Of a DNA stretch of 64,000 bases, positions 1-13,097 are shown piece after piece. The notes beneath the pieces are model-generated. The model searched no databases and was not told the DNA's origin. It saw nothing but the letters and a program-made list of their open reading frames with translations. Origin of the DNA: Glebionis coronaria (lineage: Eukaryota > Streptophyta > Magnoliopsida > Asterales > Asteraceae); assembly GCA_025667525.1 (NCBI GenBank), contig CM046881.1, positions 494,161,627 to 494,225,626 on the forward strand, in the 5' to 3' direction. The position numbers and the translations under genes are program-made. The stretch's first letter is position 1, and every line of letters starts with the position of its first letter.

Positions 1-361
1 TAAGCAAATCAAACATATAAACTTATACTACGGGAAAACACTTGGCTGCATACGGGGAATCCTAATAAGGAAAGAATGTCCATACTGAAAGGACGGGAAT
101 CCGTACCTTATGTCTAGTGAACGAAGAAGATGAACTGAGGAGATTCCTACTTCGGTATCACTAATGCTACATAAATACATACATGAATAAGTATCTGCTT
201 ACTAAATACATAACTGGTTTTACGTCATGTCTTAGCTTATTTTATATGTTCAAATCATGTTTTACTGTTTAAAGCCTTAAACTGTGTTTATCTTATATTC
301 TGTCTATTCTGATTAAGTATTTCTGGTATTTCATGTATTATTATACTTACTATGTAAGTAA

Positions 362-640
362 CTTTACAAAAATAGCAGGTTTCCTAAAATAGAAAGTTTC
401 CAAAAATAGAAAGTTACCAAAAATAGAAAGTTTCCAAAAATAGAAAGTTTCCAAAAATAGAAAGTTTCCAAAAATAGAAAGTTTCTAAAAATAGAAAGTT
501 TCCAAAAATAGAAAGTTTCCAAAAATAGAATTACTGCTTAAAATAGATAAGTTTCTAAAAATAGAAAGTTTTTATAAATAGATTAGCTGCCTTAATTAAA
601 TAAGTTTCTAAAAATAGAAAGTTTCCATAAATAGATTACC
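362..640. repeat. 17-bp minisatellite in LTR A
   Basis: Tandem copies of about 17 bp (ccaaaaatagaaagttt) with single-base variants, ending in longer variants with 'ataaatagatta'. The same array occurs in LTRs B, C, D and E with different copy numbers. Read on the minus strand it gives spurious Phe/Trp-rich ORFs. Confidence 0.9.
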
Positions 641-1168
641 TGCCTTAATTAAGCTAAGTATATAAGCCTAAGTGTTTTCTGATTATTTTTCTAAGTCATA
701 CTGATATAAGGTATAGTTTATTAATTATTTCATGTAATTTAAATAAACTATAGGTTAAAAGTATTTAATTAAAATATATCATGTTTTTAATTAAATAAAG
801 TTAAATACTTAGGTTAAAACATGTATTATTATTTATTAATAGTATAAACTAAGTCATGTTAATTAATTAATTATAACCATGATTTTTAAATAATTAATTA
901 ATTATAAGTCCAGAAAATATAAAATACTTAGGTTAATAATATCATGATCTAATAATTAAATATAACCTAAGTCATGTTTTATTAAATTTATCATGTCATA
1001 TTTATTAATTTAATTTTAACATAAGATTAATAAAAAAAATAATCTTAACATAAACCGTGAACCGGATCATGACTAGAAACCATGAACCGGACCCGTAATC
1101 AACACCATACCCCAAACCAAGGTCGGGGTATCCCTTGTTTGCTGCTGCCGTGGGACCCACACCACCAT

Positions 1169-1190
1169 ACCGAGACCATGAGGTCTCGGT
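1169..1190. promoter_or_regulatory. Perfect 9-bp inverted repeat in LTR A
   Basis: ACCGAGACC, a 4-nt loop ATGA, then GGTCTCGGT. An identical copy lies in LTR D at 18465-18486. LTRs B, C and E carry a diverged form with loop ATAT. A regulatory role is inference only. Confidence 0.5.
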
Positions 1191-2030
1191 GGTGGTTCAT
1201 ATGCCAAGCCGAGACCCCTTAGGGGTTCGGTTTAGGCGTCGGCTAGACAAACACCCCTAAAAACCCGTATTTTGATTTACCCCCATAATCATAGACATGT
1301 TTTATAAATGTTTTTAATTAGTTATTAAAGACATCATGATCTTATGTAATTTATTAAATCAAAACATAAAAGAAAAGGATTAAAAAGGTTATACCGAATA
1401 CGTGGATCGATCAAGGATGAACACACACAAATGCTTGTAATAATTCCAAGGTTAAAATCAAACCGAATCACCCCTCCATGGTGATTGTAGGTGGCGGCCA
1501 TAGAGGACAAAAGGAAGAAGGAAGAAAACTTTTAGGGTTTTTGTTATTTTTCCTGTAATGTGAAAATGACCAAAATCTTTCCTAATTCTATGTTTTAGTA
1601 AAAATTAAAATGGGCTTGGCCCATTCTTCCTTCCTAATTTCGTGGGTAATGGGGCCCACAAAGGGTAACCCGAATGTTTTCTGTGTCTAAAATATTAGTG
1701 TGTTCTCGTGTTCGTGTTTTACGTGTTCAAATTAGTTATCGATCGTGACTTAATATATTTATTCGTGTTCGTGATAAATATATATATACGTAATTAATAT
1801 TAGCTCGTGATTAAATTACGTTCATGATTTCATGATCGCATGTTCGTGATTAATTATTGTTTGAATAATTATAGTGTGTTCATACGTAATAAATACTTAT
1901 CGTGTTCTAACACGTACATAATACTTAAAATTCTTATACGTGAACGTAAACATATTATAAAAGGAACGTTCTAATTATGTACGTACGATCTTAAGGGTAC
2001 TATTCATGGTAAAAGCATGCGGGTTTTACA

Positions 2031-2042
2031 ACTCTTCCCCCC
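2031..2042 (-). other. Polypurine tract of element A-D
   Basis: Minus strand GGGGGGAAGAGT abuts the start of LTR A directly, the expected place for plus-strand priming in an LTR element. The identical tract abuts LTR B at 6101-6112. Confidence 0.85.
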
Positions 2043-3208
2043 TAAAAAGAATAATTTGTCCCCGAATTATAGATAACGTATTGAAAGAGAAACATACCCG
2101 AACCAAACGGAGAGGGTATGTAAGATAAATGAACGTGCAGGTGACATGGCAGAAGGAACGCGGTACGTGACATGTCTTGAAAGGACATGGAACGTGACGT
2201 GACTGGAGGACATATCTAATTGATAGGAGAAAAACGGATAAGAAGGCCGGATGAACTTGTCCGTTTCCAAGTGGCCTCCCTCTTGGAACGGTTCCTTCAC
2301 AAGATCTTGACGCGAATGATAAATCTTGGTCCTCCTGACCATGACTTGAAATACAAAGAAGTTCTTGGTTATCAACTTAAGGTAGATCCCCTAAATTTGA
2401 TCGAGGGAATAAGAATTAACGTGTAAGGGCAACTAAAGCGTTATCGTGCAAAACACTTCTAACCTAACTGATAATAGCAAGATGCGCGAGACATAAGGAA
2501 ACGTAGTACGTGAAAAATTTTGAACGTAATACGTGAAAATTTTTGAAAGTAATACGTGAAAATTTTTGAACGTGATACGTGGAGTTATGATGAGTGTAAT
2601 ATGAGTAAACATATCGTGATCCATGATACGTGTAACATATCTTGATCATGATATGAGGAACACGGAATGAACATGACATGTGAAACATATCGTGAACATA
2701 GAATATAATGGCGGTAACGCCAAACGCTACAAGGTGAGACATAGAATATGACGAGAAACGTCTATCTGAGGATAGGGAGTTATACTAAACTTGGGTCTCG
2801 TCTCTCAAGTTCTTACAAAACTTCCCAGAATGAGAAAAATGAACATAAAATCGTAAGCCGAGATGCCATCCTGAACGTGAATAGTGTCATGAACGCGAGC
2901 GCGAAAGCAAGTCGTGAAATTAGAACAAGGACGTGAAGTAAATAAGGAGCACAATTATGAATATTTGTCTGATCTGAAAACTGAGGGATTGCCGAGTGAT
3001 CAGATGAGCCTTGGCTGGAACATGTCCGATCAATCTGTTGGTTCTGAAATCCTTGCGGATGTATGGATTCTGCAGACTTGATCAAACTGTTTGCAATAAA
3101 CCAGATAGCATCATGCTTCTTCTGAGTTTGCGTTAGACTTGTAATCAAAATCCGTGGAGATCTTGTCCCATTTCCATTCATGAATTCAGATGATGAAAAC
3201 ATCCCAGT

Positions 3209-3213
3209 CTTTT
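3209..3213. repeat. Left target-site duplication of B-C (ctttt)
   Basis: Five bases before LTR B, matching ctgtt at 13439-13443 with one mismatch. Removing B-C restores cccagtctgttggtgtc, which parallels the uninterrupted site cccagtttgttggtgtc near 7245 in B-C. Confidence 0.7.
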
Positions 3214-6100
3214 TGTAACACCCCATTTTGATAATGGAATGTCACGCGTAATTATGGCGTGTCATCAAAGCATACAAGGATAGATGTATAAAACAATACA
3301 TGACCATAGGGATAACCGGACTCAAACATCGGTTCCAAAACATAAGCCCAAAACATAATAAAGCAAAAGAAATGAATGAAAGACTAAACAAGCATAAGTA
3401 TATGAAGGCAAAAACAAAAGAAGTCTCTAGCAGCTTCCATTCTATGCACGTCCTCCAAATGCTCGAGTCTTTCCTAGGATACCTGCCGTTTTGGGACATG
3501 GAAAGGAAAGTAACGGCTGAGCAAAACGCTCAGTGCACGGATATAGACATAGTATGAATGACTATGCATAATAAAGACTTAATAGCAGCGGAAATGTATA
3601 AGTCCTGGAAAACCTGGAACATGTTCATAAAACTGGTTTTATAGTTTGAAAAGGCTTATGTTTATCTTATGAAAACTGTTTAACATATTTTACCATTAGC
3701 CAATATAGGTCATGAAAATCCACCGTGCATGAATACTTGGAGGGGTGACGTCATCATGCAAATTAGAGGGGCTGCCTCTAATTTAATATACTGGTTTTGG
3801 GTAGGAGGGATCAGCTCCTTGTGAAGGATGCAAGAAACACACCACATTCACCATGAAATCCTGACTGAAACATGTAACTAGGATGCACCCATACGCCCCA
3901 CATGATAAATATAATAATATGGCCAAAACTGAAGGGACTCCACGAGCAATCACTCCGCCGTGGGGAAGTCATAACACCAGTGCCTCTAGTGTTATGGTTA
4001 TGGTACCTCCATAACTAGGTGAAACTTGTCATGCATGTATATGGCTTTAGGTATTCTAATTAAACATAAGCAATTCAGAAACATATAAAACGTATACTGG
4101 GAAAACAGTTGGCTGCATACGGGGAATCCTAATAAGGAAAGAATGTACATACTGAAAGGACGGGAATCCGTACCTTATGTCCAGTGAACGAAGAAGACGA
4201 ACTGAGAGGAATCCTACTTTCGTATCACTAATGCTACATGAATACATACGTGAATAAGTATCTGACTACTAAATACGTAACTGGTTTATATCATGTCTTA
4301 GCTTATTTTATATGTTCATATCATGTTTTACTGTTTAAAGTCTTAAACTGTGTTTATCTTATATTCTGTCTATTCTGATTAAGTATTTCTGGTATTTCAT
4401 ATATTATTATACTTACTGTGTAACAATAAGTAACTTTCCAAAAATAGCAGGTTTCCTAAAATAGAAAGTTACAAAAAAATAAAAAGTTTCCAAAAATAAA
4501 AAGTTTCCAAAAATAGAAAGTTACCAAAAATAGAAAGTTTCCAAAAATAGAAAGTTTCCAAAAATAGAAAGTTTCCAAAAATATAAAGTTTCCAAAAATA
4601 GAATTACTGCTTAAAATAGATAAGTTTCTAAAAATAGAAAGTTTCCATAAATAGATCATCTGCTTTAATTAAATAAGGTTCCATAAATAGATTAGCTGCC
4701 TTAATTAAATAAGTTTCTAAGTATATAAGCCTAAGTGTTTTTCCGATTATTTTCTAAGTCATAATGATATAATGCATAGTTTATTAAGTATTTCATGTAA
4801 TTTAAATAAACTATAGGTTAAAAGTATTTAACTAAAATATATCATGTTTTTAATTAAATAAAGTTAAATACTTAGGTTAAAACATGTATTATTATTTATT
4901 AATAATATAACCTAAGTCATGTTAATTAATTAATTAATTATAACCATGGTTTTTAAATAATTAATTAATTATAAGTCTAAAAATATAAAATACTTAGTTT
5001 AATAATTTCATGATCTAATAATTAAATTATAACTTAAGTCATGTTATTAAATTAATCATGTCATATTTATTAATTTAATTTTAACATATGATTATATAAA
5101 AAAAATAATCTTAACAAAAACCGTGAATTGGATCTTGACTAGAAACCATGAACCGGACATGAAATCGACACCATACCCCGAACCACTTCGGGGTTCCCTT
5201 GTCTTGCTGCTGCCGTGGGACCCACACCACCCAACTGGGACCATATGGTCTCGGTGGTGGTCGAATAGCCAAACCGAGACCCCCTTGGGGTTCGGTTTAG
5301 GCGCAGGCCAACAAACACCCCTAAAACAACCCTTTTTTATTTACCCAATAACCCTTTTCATGTTAGATCTATGTTTTTAATTAGGTTTTAAAAATATCAT
5401 GTTCTTAATTAATTATTAGATCAAATCAAAAAGAAAAAGGGTAAAAAGAATATACCGAATGTGTGGATCTAAACGAGGATGAACAAACACGAACACTTGC
5501 ACCAAAAACCAAGATCAAAATCAAATAAACACCCTCCTTGGTGTGTTTATGTGTGGCGGCCAAAAAGAAGAAGAAGAGGAGAAGGAGAAAAACTTTTTAG
5601 GGTTTTTGGTGTTTTCCTGTAAAGTGAAAAATGACCAAAATCTTTCCTAATTGCTTGTTTTAGTAAAAACTGATGGGCTAAGCCCATCTTCCCTCCCTAA
5701 TTTCATGGTATGGGGCCCACATGGGGTAACCCATACATTTCCTGAGTCTAAATATTATAGTGTGTTCTCGTGTGTTCTCGTGTTCGTAATTTACGTGTTT
5801 TAATTAGTTATCGATCATGACTTAATATATTTATTCGTGTTCGTAATAAATATATATACGTAACTAATATTAGCTCATGATTTAATTACGTTCATGATTT
5901 CATGATCGCATGTTCGTGATTAATTATTGTTTAAATAATTATTGCGTGTTCGTGCGTAATAAATACTTATCGTGTTCTAACACGTACGTAATACGTAAAA
6001 TCCTAACACGTAAACGTAATCGTACTATAAAAGGAAAGTTTTAATCTAGTACGTATGATCTTAAGGGTGCTATTCATGGTAAAAGCATGCGGGTTTTACA
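3214..6100 (-). repeat. LTR B (3' LTR of element B-C, 2887 bp)
   Basis: Plus-strand ends TGTAACACCCC and GGGTTTTACA (TG...CA). It is homologous along its length to LTRs A, C, D and E. Confidence 0.92.
4431..4660. repeat. 17-bp minisatellite in LTR B
   Basis: Same 'ccaaaaatagaaagttt' tandem unit as in LTR A, followed by 'ccataaatagat' variants. Confidence 0.88.
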
Positions 6101-6112
6101 ACTCTTCCCCCC
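6101..6112 (-). other. Polypurine tract of element B-C
   Basis: Minus strand GGGGGGAAGAGT adjoining LTR B, identical to the tract at 2031. Confidence 0.85.
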
Positions 6113-8508
6113 TAAAAAGAATAATTCGTCCCCGAATTATAGATAAACTAAACTGGAAAAGAAGAACATACCAAACCGAGAGGGTATGTAAGGTAAATGA
6201 ACGTCATGGTAGAAGGAACTTGGAACGTGACATGTCTTGAAAGGACATGGAACGTGACTCTACTGAAAGGACATATCTAATTGATAAGAGAAAAATGGAT
6301 AAGAAGTCCGGATGGACTTGTCCGTTTGCAAGTGGCTTCCCTCTTGGAATGGTTCCTTCACAAGATCTTGCCACAAATCATAAATCTTGGTCCTCCTGAA
6401 CTTTACTTGGAATACGAAGAAGTTCTTGGTTATCAACTTAAGGTAGATCCCCTAAATTTGATCGAGGGAATAAGAATTAACGTGTAAGGGCAACTAAAAC
6501 GTTATCATGCAAAACACTTCTAACTTAACTGATAATTAGCAACGATGCGCGAGACATAAGGAAACGTAGTACGTGAAAAATTTTGAACGTAATACGTGAA
6601 AATTTTTGAACGTGATATGTGTAAATATGATGAGTGTAATATGAGTAAACATATCGTGATCCATGATACGTGTAACATATCTTGATCATGATATGAGGAA
6701 CGTGGAATGTACATGACATGTGAAACATATCGTGAACATATAATATAATGGCGGTAACGCCAAACGCTACAAGGTGAGACATAGAATATGACGAGAAACG
6801 TCTATCTGAGGATAGGGAGTTATACTAAACTTGGGTCTGGTCTCTCAAGTTCTTGAAAAACTTCCCAAAATGAGAAAAACAAACATAAAATCGTAAGCCG
6901 AGATGCCACATGAACGTTAATAGTGTCATGAACGCGAGCGCGAAAGCAAGTCGTGAAATTGGAACAAGGACGTGAAGTAAATAAGGGGCACAATTGCGAA
7001 TATTTGTCTGACCCGATAACTGAGAAGTTGCCAAGTGATCGGATGAGCCTTGGCTGGAACATGTCCGATCAATTTGTTGGTTCTAAAATCCTTACGGATG
7101 TAAGGATTCTGCAGACTTGATCAAACTGTTTGCAATAAACCAGATAGCATCATGCTTCTTCTGAATTTGCGTTAATCTGGTAACCAAAATCCATGGAGAT
7201 CTTGTCCCATTTCAATTTACAATTTCAGATGATGAAAACATCCCAGTTTGTTGGTGTCGTATCTTAGCCTGTTTGTATGACAGGTATGAAGATATGAACG
7301 TAACTGTATCTTGCTTCATCGAACTTGCTACATAGGAGTTTACAAAACTATGAGTCTATGAATCCAAACTTCTCTTAGCGTAGGATTTTCTAGAACACCT
7401 AATGTAATGTAGGGTTCCCTCCTTTACGCATAAGCTGAGTCATGGTAAGATTAACCATGCAATTCCATGTGATCCAGCGTGTCACTGTAATCAACCAGAA
7501 TTGATATTGGAAATTTCCTGAGTGAAATTTCGCTTGTCATAGGATTTGCACCATAGTGCAGATATGGTCTTCCTGCTCTTTACTAGGCTTAGAGGAAATC
7601 AGGTCATCCTCAATGAAAACACTGATGAATTTGCTTATGAGTTCATGGAAACTCGTTCTTATAATGTTGTTTGAACATTGATGAGACTAATTCAAAATCA
7701 TAAATCTAGCATGACCGAGTCGTGCACGAATAGCAGTCATGGACATGTCCTGCTTTTTCACTCGTCACTATTGGCAGCATGATCATGAATCCGATCTTGG
7801 AAAAATCATTAACACTATAAGGTCAATTGGACATGTTGTCAATACGTGGAGGAGAATAACGGTCGTGAATGGTGATTTGTTTAAATCGACGGTAGTCGAC
7901 ACATAATCTCATGGTACCATCCTTCTCCTTGTAGGTTCTTCTGGAATGTATAGGAAGATTTTGGAATAAATCAACTGGCTATGCGTAAAATACTTAAGTG
8001 GTCGTGTCTTACTGACAGCTAGAAAATTTTAGCGACCATGGCTAACAACGCACATGCTTGTAAGCATAGATAATTTGTACAGATTTTCTCGATGGAAAAT
8101 CAAGCTGAATGTATTCAGGAGCCTGAACATTACTGTACATAATTATGAATTGTAGCATGGTGTGCTGTTCATAGTACATAATTAGGAAAAAATCCATCTC
8201 GTGTATGTCCAAGGAAATGCGTTAGCAGCTTGGATCTCATCATTAAGCTGAAGGAAAACCTTCGTATACGTGGGAATACGAAAGGCGTCCTTCATGGTCA
8301 TGAATCAATGATTTATGGTTACAAGAATGAAAGTGACATCGACAACGTGACAGTTCTCACTGATGCGCCGGTAATGGTATTGAAATTCTTGTGGCCTGAT
8401 TAATACATGGCACAACAAAATGGATATACCCTTGGAGGGTACCCTGAATTTCTTAGAAATGTTCCATAGTTGGACGTGAGTCATGTGTCTTGACCCGTTT
8501 CTTGGAAC

Positions 8509-8715
8509 TATAAGCATGACATATGTCATGACTGGTGTCTTGACATGTGTCTTCAGAAAGTATACGTGAGACATGTGTCTTGACTGATGTCTTGACATGT
8601 GCCTTCAGAAAGTATACGTGAGACATGTGTCTTGACTGATGTCTTGACATGTGTCTTCAGAAAGTATACGTGAGATATGTGTCTTGACTGATGTCTTGAC
8701 ATGTGTCTCGAGACG
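8509..8715. repeat. 52-bp minisatellite in the gag relic of B-C
   Basis: 'tatacgtgag' recurs at 8561, 8613 and 8665, an exact 52-bp period, with a diverged unit before. Element A-D has only one such unit (near 14730), so the array grew or shrank between the two copies. It creates artefactual minus-strand ORFs rich in SRHQSRHMSH. Confidence 0.9.
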
Positions 8716-9864
8716 TAATTCAATAGAACTACAATATTAGGTTATTATGCCAGACTTAGCGGATCGGTTGGACTACTGATCCTTTGTATGTCTAATCACG
8801 TCCGCGGCCGGAGCCTCGGTTGTGATTTCTAGGATAGTTCTGTCATAGTAGTGGTTACTATCGTCTTGTCTGTCAGTTCCATGACGGTCATTCTCATGAC
8901 CGTGATTCATGTAACTATTCAGCTGAGTGGTCGGCTGGTACCGGTTTGCACTCATATGGCTGAAATGACAGCCGAATGACGTGTGACATGTAACTAAGAA
9001 TTAGGGACAATGATTGATGGAAATCGTCTGATGGTGAAACATCTTCTCGTCCGATTAATTTGCTCTGACTCCTTTGTCTTCGTCTTGTAGGATCTCCAGG
9101 TTGTGAACAGCATCCGCATCTCGTAGCGTCTCCGAACGCCAGCAGCATCAACATTTAGTAACATCTCCCAGTTATGAGCGGCATCAGCAATCTTGTAGAA
9201 TATCAGCAATTGAAAATACGCCTGAGGTGATTCAGAATCGACTAGCGAATACTCGTGAAGTATTGCAAGTGAAATACACATGGATTAAGGTACGTGTAAT
9301 ACACATGAAATACGGTACGTGGAGTACACGTGGAATGCACATGAAATGATCGGTATGGGGTCGATCATTTATCGTGATTTAAGGAAAGTATATCGGTTAA
9401 ACGGTTAGGAAAACCATCATGATAACCTGGCAATGCCAGTATATACCTCATTCTGGTTGCATAGAGAAACGCTAAAGTGTGGTTACACAAAATTCAACGA
9501 TGATTTGCCTGACAGCTTGATCAATGAAAACCAACCATGACTATCATGAAAGCAGAATTCAATGAAATCCAACAATGTCTTGCGTGAAAGCATAAATAAC
9601 AAAAGAGGCGTAAGACGTAATCAACATGAAGACGGAATTATCATGAAGGAACATAAAACGATCTATCATAAAGGAGTGTATAACATAATCAGCATGAAAC
9701 CGAAGTTAACCACGACAGTATGAAAACATACTTGACATAAAACCATAGTAACTTATGAGGGGACATGAAAAAAATTTTATGCCAATAAATCATGAGAAAA
9801 ATTTTATGCATGAAAACAGTGCATGAATGCGTAATGTTAGTTTATAAAAACCTTTTATATGTGC

Positions 9865-9933
9865 GAGGGGACGCCTATGGGTCGGTCCCAAAACAAAAGA
9901 CACGGCGAGAGGACGCCAATGGGTCGGTCCCAA
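9865..9933. repeat. Duplicated hairpin in the 5' leader of B-C
   Basis: Two copies about 36 bp apart of a GGGGACGCC...GGTCGGTCCC block. In RNA the arms GGGAC and GTCCC can pair. The same doublet sits at 15924-15994 (A-D) and 34553-34625 (E), always between the primer site and gag. Confidence 0.75.
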
Positions 9934-10375
9934 AATTAAAAGTTTCGATAAAAGCACATGCGACTAAATAGGGCAAGTCCTGTACCAACCATTACTTAGT
10001 CATAATCCCTGCAACAATGATACATGAAACATAAATAAATGAAACTCATATGTCAAAATATATCAGAAAAAAAAATTTTATGTGACTAATTATGAACTAC
10101 TGGGGTTTAGTCCACATAGCCACAGTTCACGAGGAACATTATGCATGAAATAATGACACATAACTAAATATGAATGACGGTTGTCCATCCATATTAGTAA
10201 AACAATATCGTTGAAAACATCAAGGTTAAAACCTCAAGGTGCTGAAAACGTCATGGTTAAAACAACAATGCGCTGAAAACATCAATACGTGGAATAACAA
10301 ATGTTGGCTTAGGAAGCTCCTGGTGACTACCCACTAGTCACAGGTCAAGTTTTAGAGCCTACAGGTCGAAGCCTT

Positions 10376-10388
10376 GGCTCTGATACCA
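10376..10388 (-). other. Primer-binding site (initiator tRNA-Met type) of B-C
   Basis: Minus strand TGGTATCAGAGCC, four bases inside LTR C. This is the standard plant iMet primer site and fixes the minus-strand orientation of the element. Confidence 0.93.
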
Positions 10389-11607
10389 TAATTGTAATAC
10401 CCCATTTTGATAATGGAATGTCACGCGTAATTATGGCGTGTCATCAAAGCATACAAGGATAAATGTATAAAACATTACATGGCCATAGGGATAACCGGAA
10501 TCAAACACCAGTTCCCAAACATAAGCCCAAAACATAATAAAGCAAAAGAAATGAATGAAAGACTAAACAAGCATAAGTATATGAAGGCAAAAAGAAAAGA
10601 AGTCTCTAGTAGCTTCCATTCTATGCACCTCCTCCAAATGCTCGAGTCTTTCCTAGGGTACCTGCCGTTTTGGGACATGGAAAGGAAAGTAACGGCTGAG
10701 CAAAACGCTCAGTGCATGGATATAGACATAGTATGAATGACTAATCATAATAAAGACTTAATAGCAGCGGAAATGTATAAGTCCTGGAAAACCTGGAACA
10801 TGTTCATAAAACTGGTTTTATAGTTTGAAAAGCCTTATGTTTATCTTATGAAAATGTTTAACATATTTTACCATTAGCCAATATAGGTCATGAAAATCCA
10901 CCGTGCATGAATACTTGGAGGGCTGACCTCATCATGCAAATTAGAGGGGCTGCCTCTAATTTAATATACTGGTTTTGGGTAGGAGGGATCAGCTCCTTGT
11001 GAAGGATGCAAGGCACACACCATATTCACCATGAAATCCTGACTGAAACATGTAACTAGGATGCACCCATACGCCCCACATGATAAATATAATAATATGG
11101 CCAAAACTGAAGGGACGCCAAGAGCAATCACTCCGCTGTGGGGAAGTCATAACACCAGTGCCTCTAGTGTTATGGTTATGGTACCTCCATAACTAGGTGA
11201 AACTGGTCATGCATGTATATGGCTTTAGGTATTCTAATTAAACATAAGCAATTCAGAAACATATAAAACGTATACTGGGAAAACAGTTGGCTGCATACGG
11301 GGAATCCTAATAAGGAAAGAATGTCCATACTAAAAGGACGGGAATCCGTACCTTATGTCCAGTGAACGAAGAAGACGAACTGAGAAGAATCCTACTTCCG
11401 TATCACTAATGCTACATGAATACATACGTGAATAAGTATCTAACTACTAAATACGTAACTGGTTTATATCATGTCTTAGCTTATTTTATATGTTCATATC
11501 ATGTTTTACTGTTTAAAATCTTAAACTGTGTTTATCTTATATTCTGTCTATTCTGATTAAGTATTTCTGGTATTTCATGTATCATTATACTTACTGTGTA
11601 ATAATAA

Positions 11608-11900
11608 GTAACTTTCCAAAAATAGCAGGTTTCCTAAAATAGAAAGATACAAAAAATAGAAAGTTTCCAAAAATAGAAAGTTTCCAAAAATAGAAAGTTA
11701 CCAAAAATAGAAAGTTTCAAAAAATAGAAAGTTTCCAAAAATAGAAAGTTACCAAAAATAGAAAAGTTCCAAAAATAGAAAGTTTCCAAAAATAGAAAGT
11801 TTCCAAAAATAGAAAATTTCCAAAAATAGAAAGTTTCCAAAAATAGAAATACTGCTTAAAATAGATAAGTTTCTAAAAATAGAAAGTTTCCATAAATAGA
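11608..11900. repeat. 17-bp minisatellite in LTR C (longest array)
   Basis: Roughly a dozen or more copies of the 17-bp unit, more than in mate LTR B. Unequal exchange or replication slippage after insertion is likely. Confidence 0.88.
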
Positions 11901-12903
11901 TCAGCTGCCTTACTTAAATAAGTTTCCATAAATAGATTAGCTGCCTTAATTAAATAAGCTTCTAAGTATATAAGCCTAAGTGTTTTTCCGATTATTTTCT
12001 AAGTCATAATGATATAATGCATAGTTTATTAATTATTTCATGTAATTTAAATAAACTATAGGTTAAAAGTATTTAATTAAAATATATCATGTTTTTAATT
12101 ACATAAAGTTAAATACTTAGGTTAAAACATGTATTATTATTTATTAATAATATAACCTAAGTCATGTTAATTAATTAATTATAACCATGATTTTTAAATA
12201 ATTAATTAATTATAAGTCTAAAAATATAAAATACTTAGTTTAATAATTTCATGATCTAATAATTAAATTATAACCTAAGTCATGTTATTAAATTAATCAT
12301 GTCATATTTATTAATTTAATTTTAACATATGATTATATAAAAAAATAATCTTAACATAAACCGTGAACCGGATCTTGACTAGAAACCATGAACCGGACAT
12401 GAAATCGACACCATACCCCGAACCACTTCGGGGTTCCCTTTGTCTTGCTGCTTCCGCGGGACCCACACCACCCAACCGGGACCATATGGTCTCGGTGGTG
12501 GTCGAATAGCCAAACCGAGACCCCCTTGGGGTTCGGTTTAGGCGCCGGCCAACAAACACCCCTAAAACAACCCTTTTTTATTTACCCAATAACCCTTTTC
12601 ATGTTAGATCTATGTTTTTTATTAGGTTTTAAAAACATCATGTTCTTAATTAATTATTAGATCAAATCAAAAAGAAAAAGGGTAAAAAGAATATACCGAA
12701 TGCGTGGATCTAAACGAGGATGAACAAACACGAACACTTTCACCAAAAACCAAGATCAAAATCAAATAAACACCCTCCTTGGTGTGTTTATGTGTGGCGG
12801 CCAAAAAGAAGAAGAAGAGGAGAAAGAGAAAAACTTTTTAGGGTTTTTGGTGTTTTCCTATAAAGGGAAAAATGACCAAAATCTTTCCTAATTCCTTGTT
12901 TTA

Positions 12904-13097
12904 GTAAAAACTGATGGGCTAAGCCCATCTTCCCTCCCTAATTTCGTGGTATGGGGCCCACATGGGGTAACCCATACATTTCCTGAGTCTAAATATTATA
13001 GTAAAAACTGATGGGTTAAGCCCATCTTCCCTCCCTAATTTCGTGGTATGGGGCCCACATGGGGTAACCCATACATTTCCTGAGTCTAAATATTATA
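12904..13097. repeat. 97-bp tandem duplication in LTR C
   Basis: The block starting gtaaaaactgatgggct is repeated directly with period 97 bp and almost no divergence (c/t at 'gggctaag' versus 'gggttaag'). Mate LTR B and the other LTRs carry one copy, so the duplication is recent and post-insertional. Confidence 0.9.

Larger units (their letters stand above)
1..2030 (-). repeat. LTR A (3' LTR of element A-D, partial)
   Basis: Position 1 aligns with 17309 in LTR D, and the two run in parallel to the shared terminus GCATGCGGGTTTTACA at 2030. On the minus strand the LTR starts TGTAAAACCCGC, right after a purine tract. It contains a 17-bp minisatellite, an AT-rich block and a palindrome. No ORF in it is credible. 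Confidence 0.9.
2031..3213 (-). pseudogene. Degenerate gypsy pol 3' end (integrase core and C-terminus), element A-D part 1
   Basis: Minus-strand translation near 3090-3200 gives a damaged integrase stretch (TQKKHDAIWF) equivalent to [10 protein letters not shown] in element E. The 2240-2400 stretch resembles the gypsy pol C-terminus, with readable 'VMVRRTK' and a YPFF end. Frameshifts and stops break everything else. It is closely similar to 6101-7248 of B-C and stops abruptly where LTR B begins; the rest of the interior resumes at 13439. It is a relic with no functional product. Confidence 0.8.
6101..10392 (-). pseudogene. Degenerate gag-pol interior of element B-C
   Basis: Order on the minus strand, from high to low coordinates: leader with a duplicated hairpin, gag relic (about 8700-9290), a 52-bp minisatellite, an RT relic (7430-7920, matching E around 21250-21690) and an integrase relic (7090-7240). 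The gag relic still reads ADAAHNWEML where E has ADATRKLEML. Further on, QPTTQ and NDRHGTDR match QPATQ and NDRSATDR of E. Stops and frameshifts throughout rule out function. A CAG acceptor-like site (TCATTTCAG) survives where E has its first proposed gag intron. Mobilisation would have needed proteins in trans. Confidence 0.8.

Noticed and set aside
11634..11840. Phe/Trp-rich ORFs (FLFLETFYFWKL type) in the LTRs
   Set aside because: By-product of the 17-bp minisatellite read on the minus strand.
12311..12559. 82-codon minus ORF in LTR C
   Set aside because: Lies in the palindrome region of the LTR, is not conserved as an ORF in other LTRs, and has no domain.
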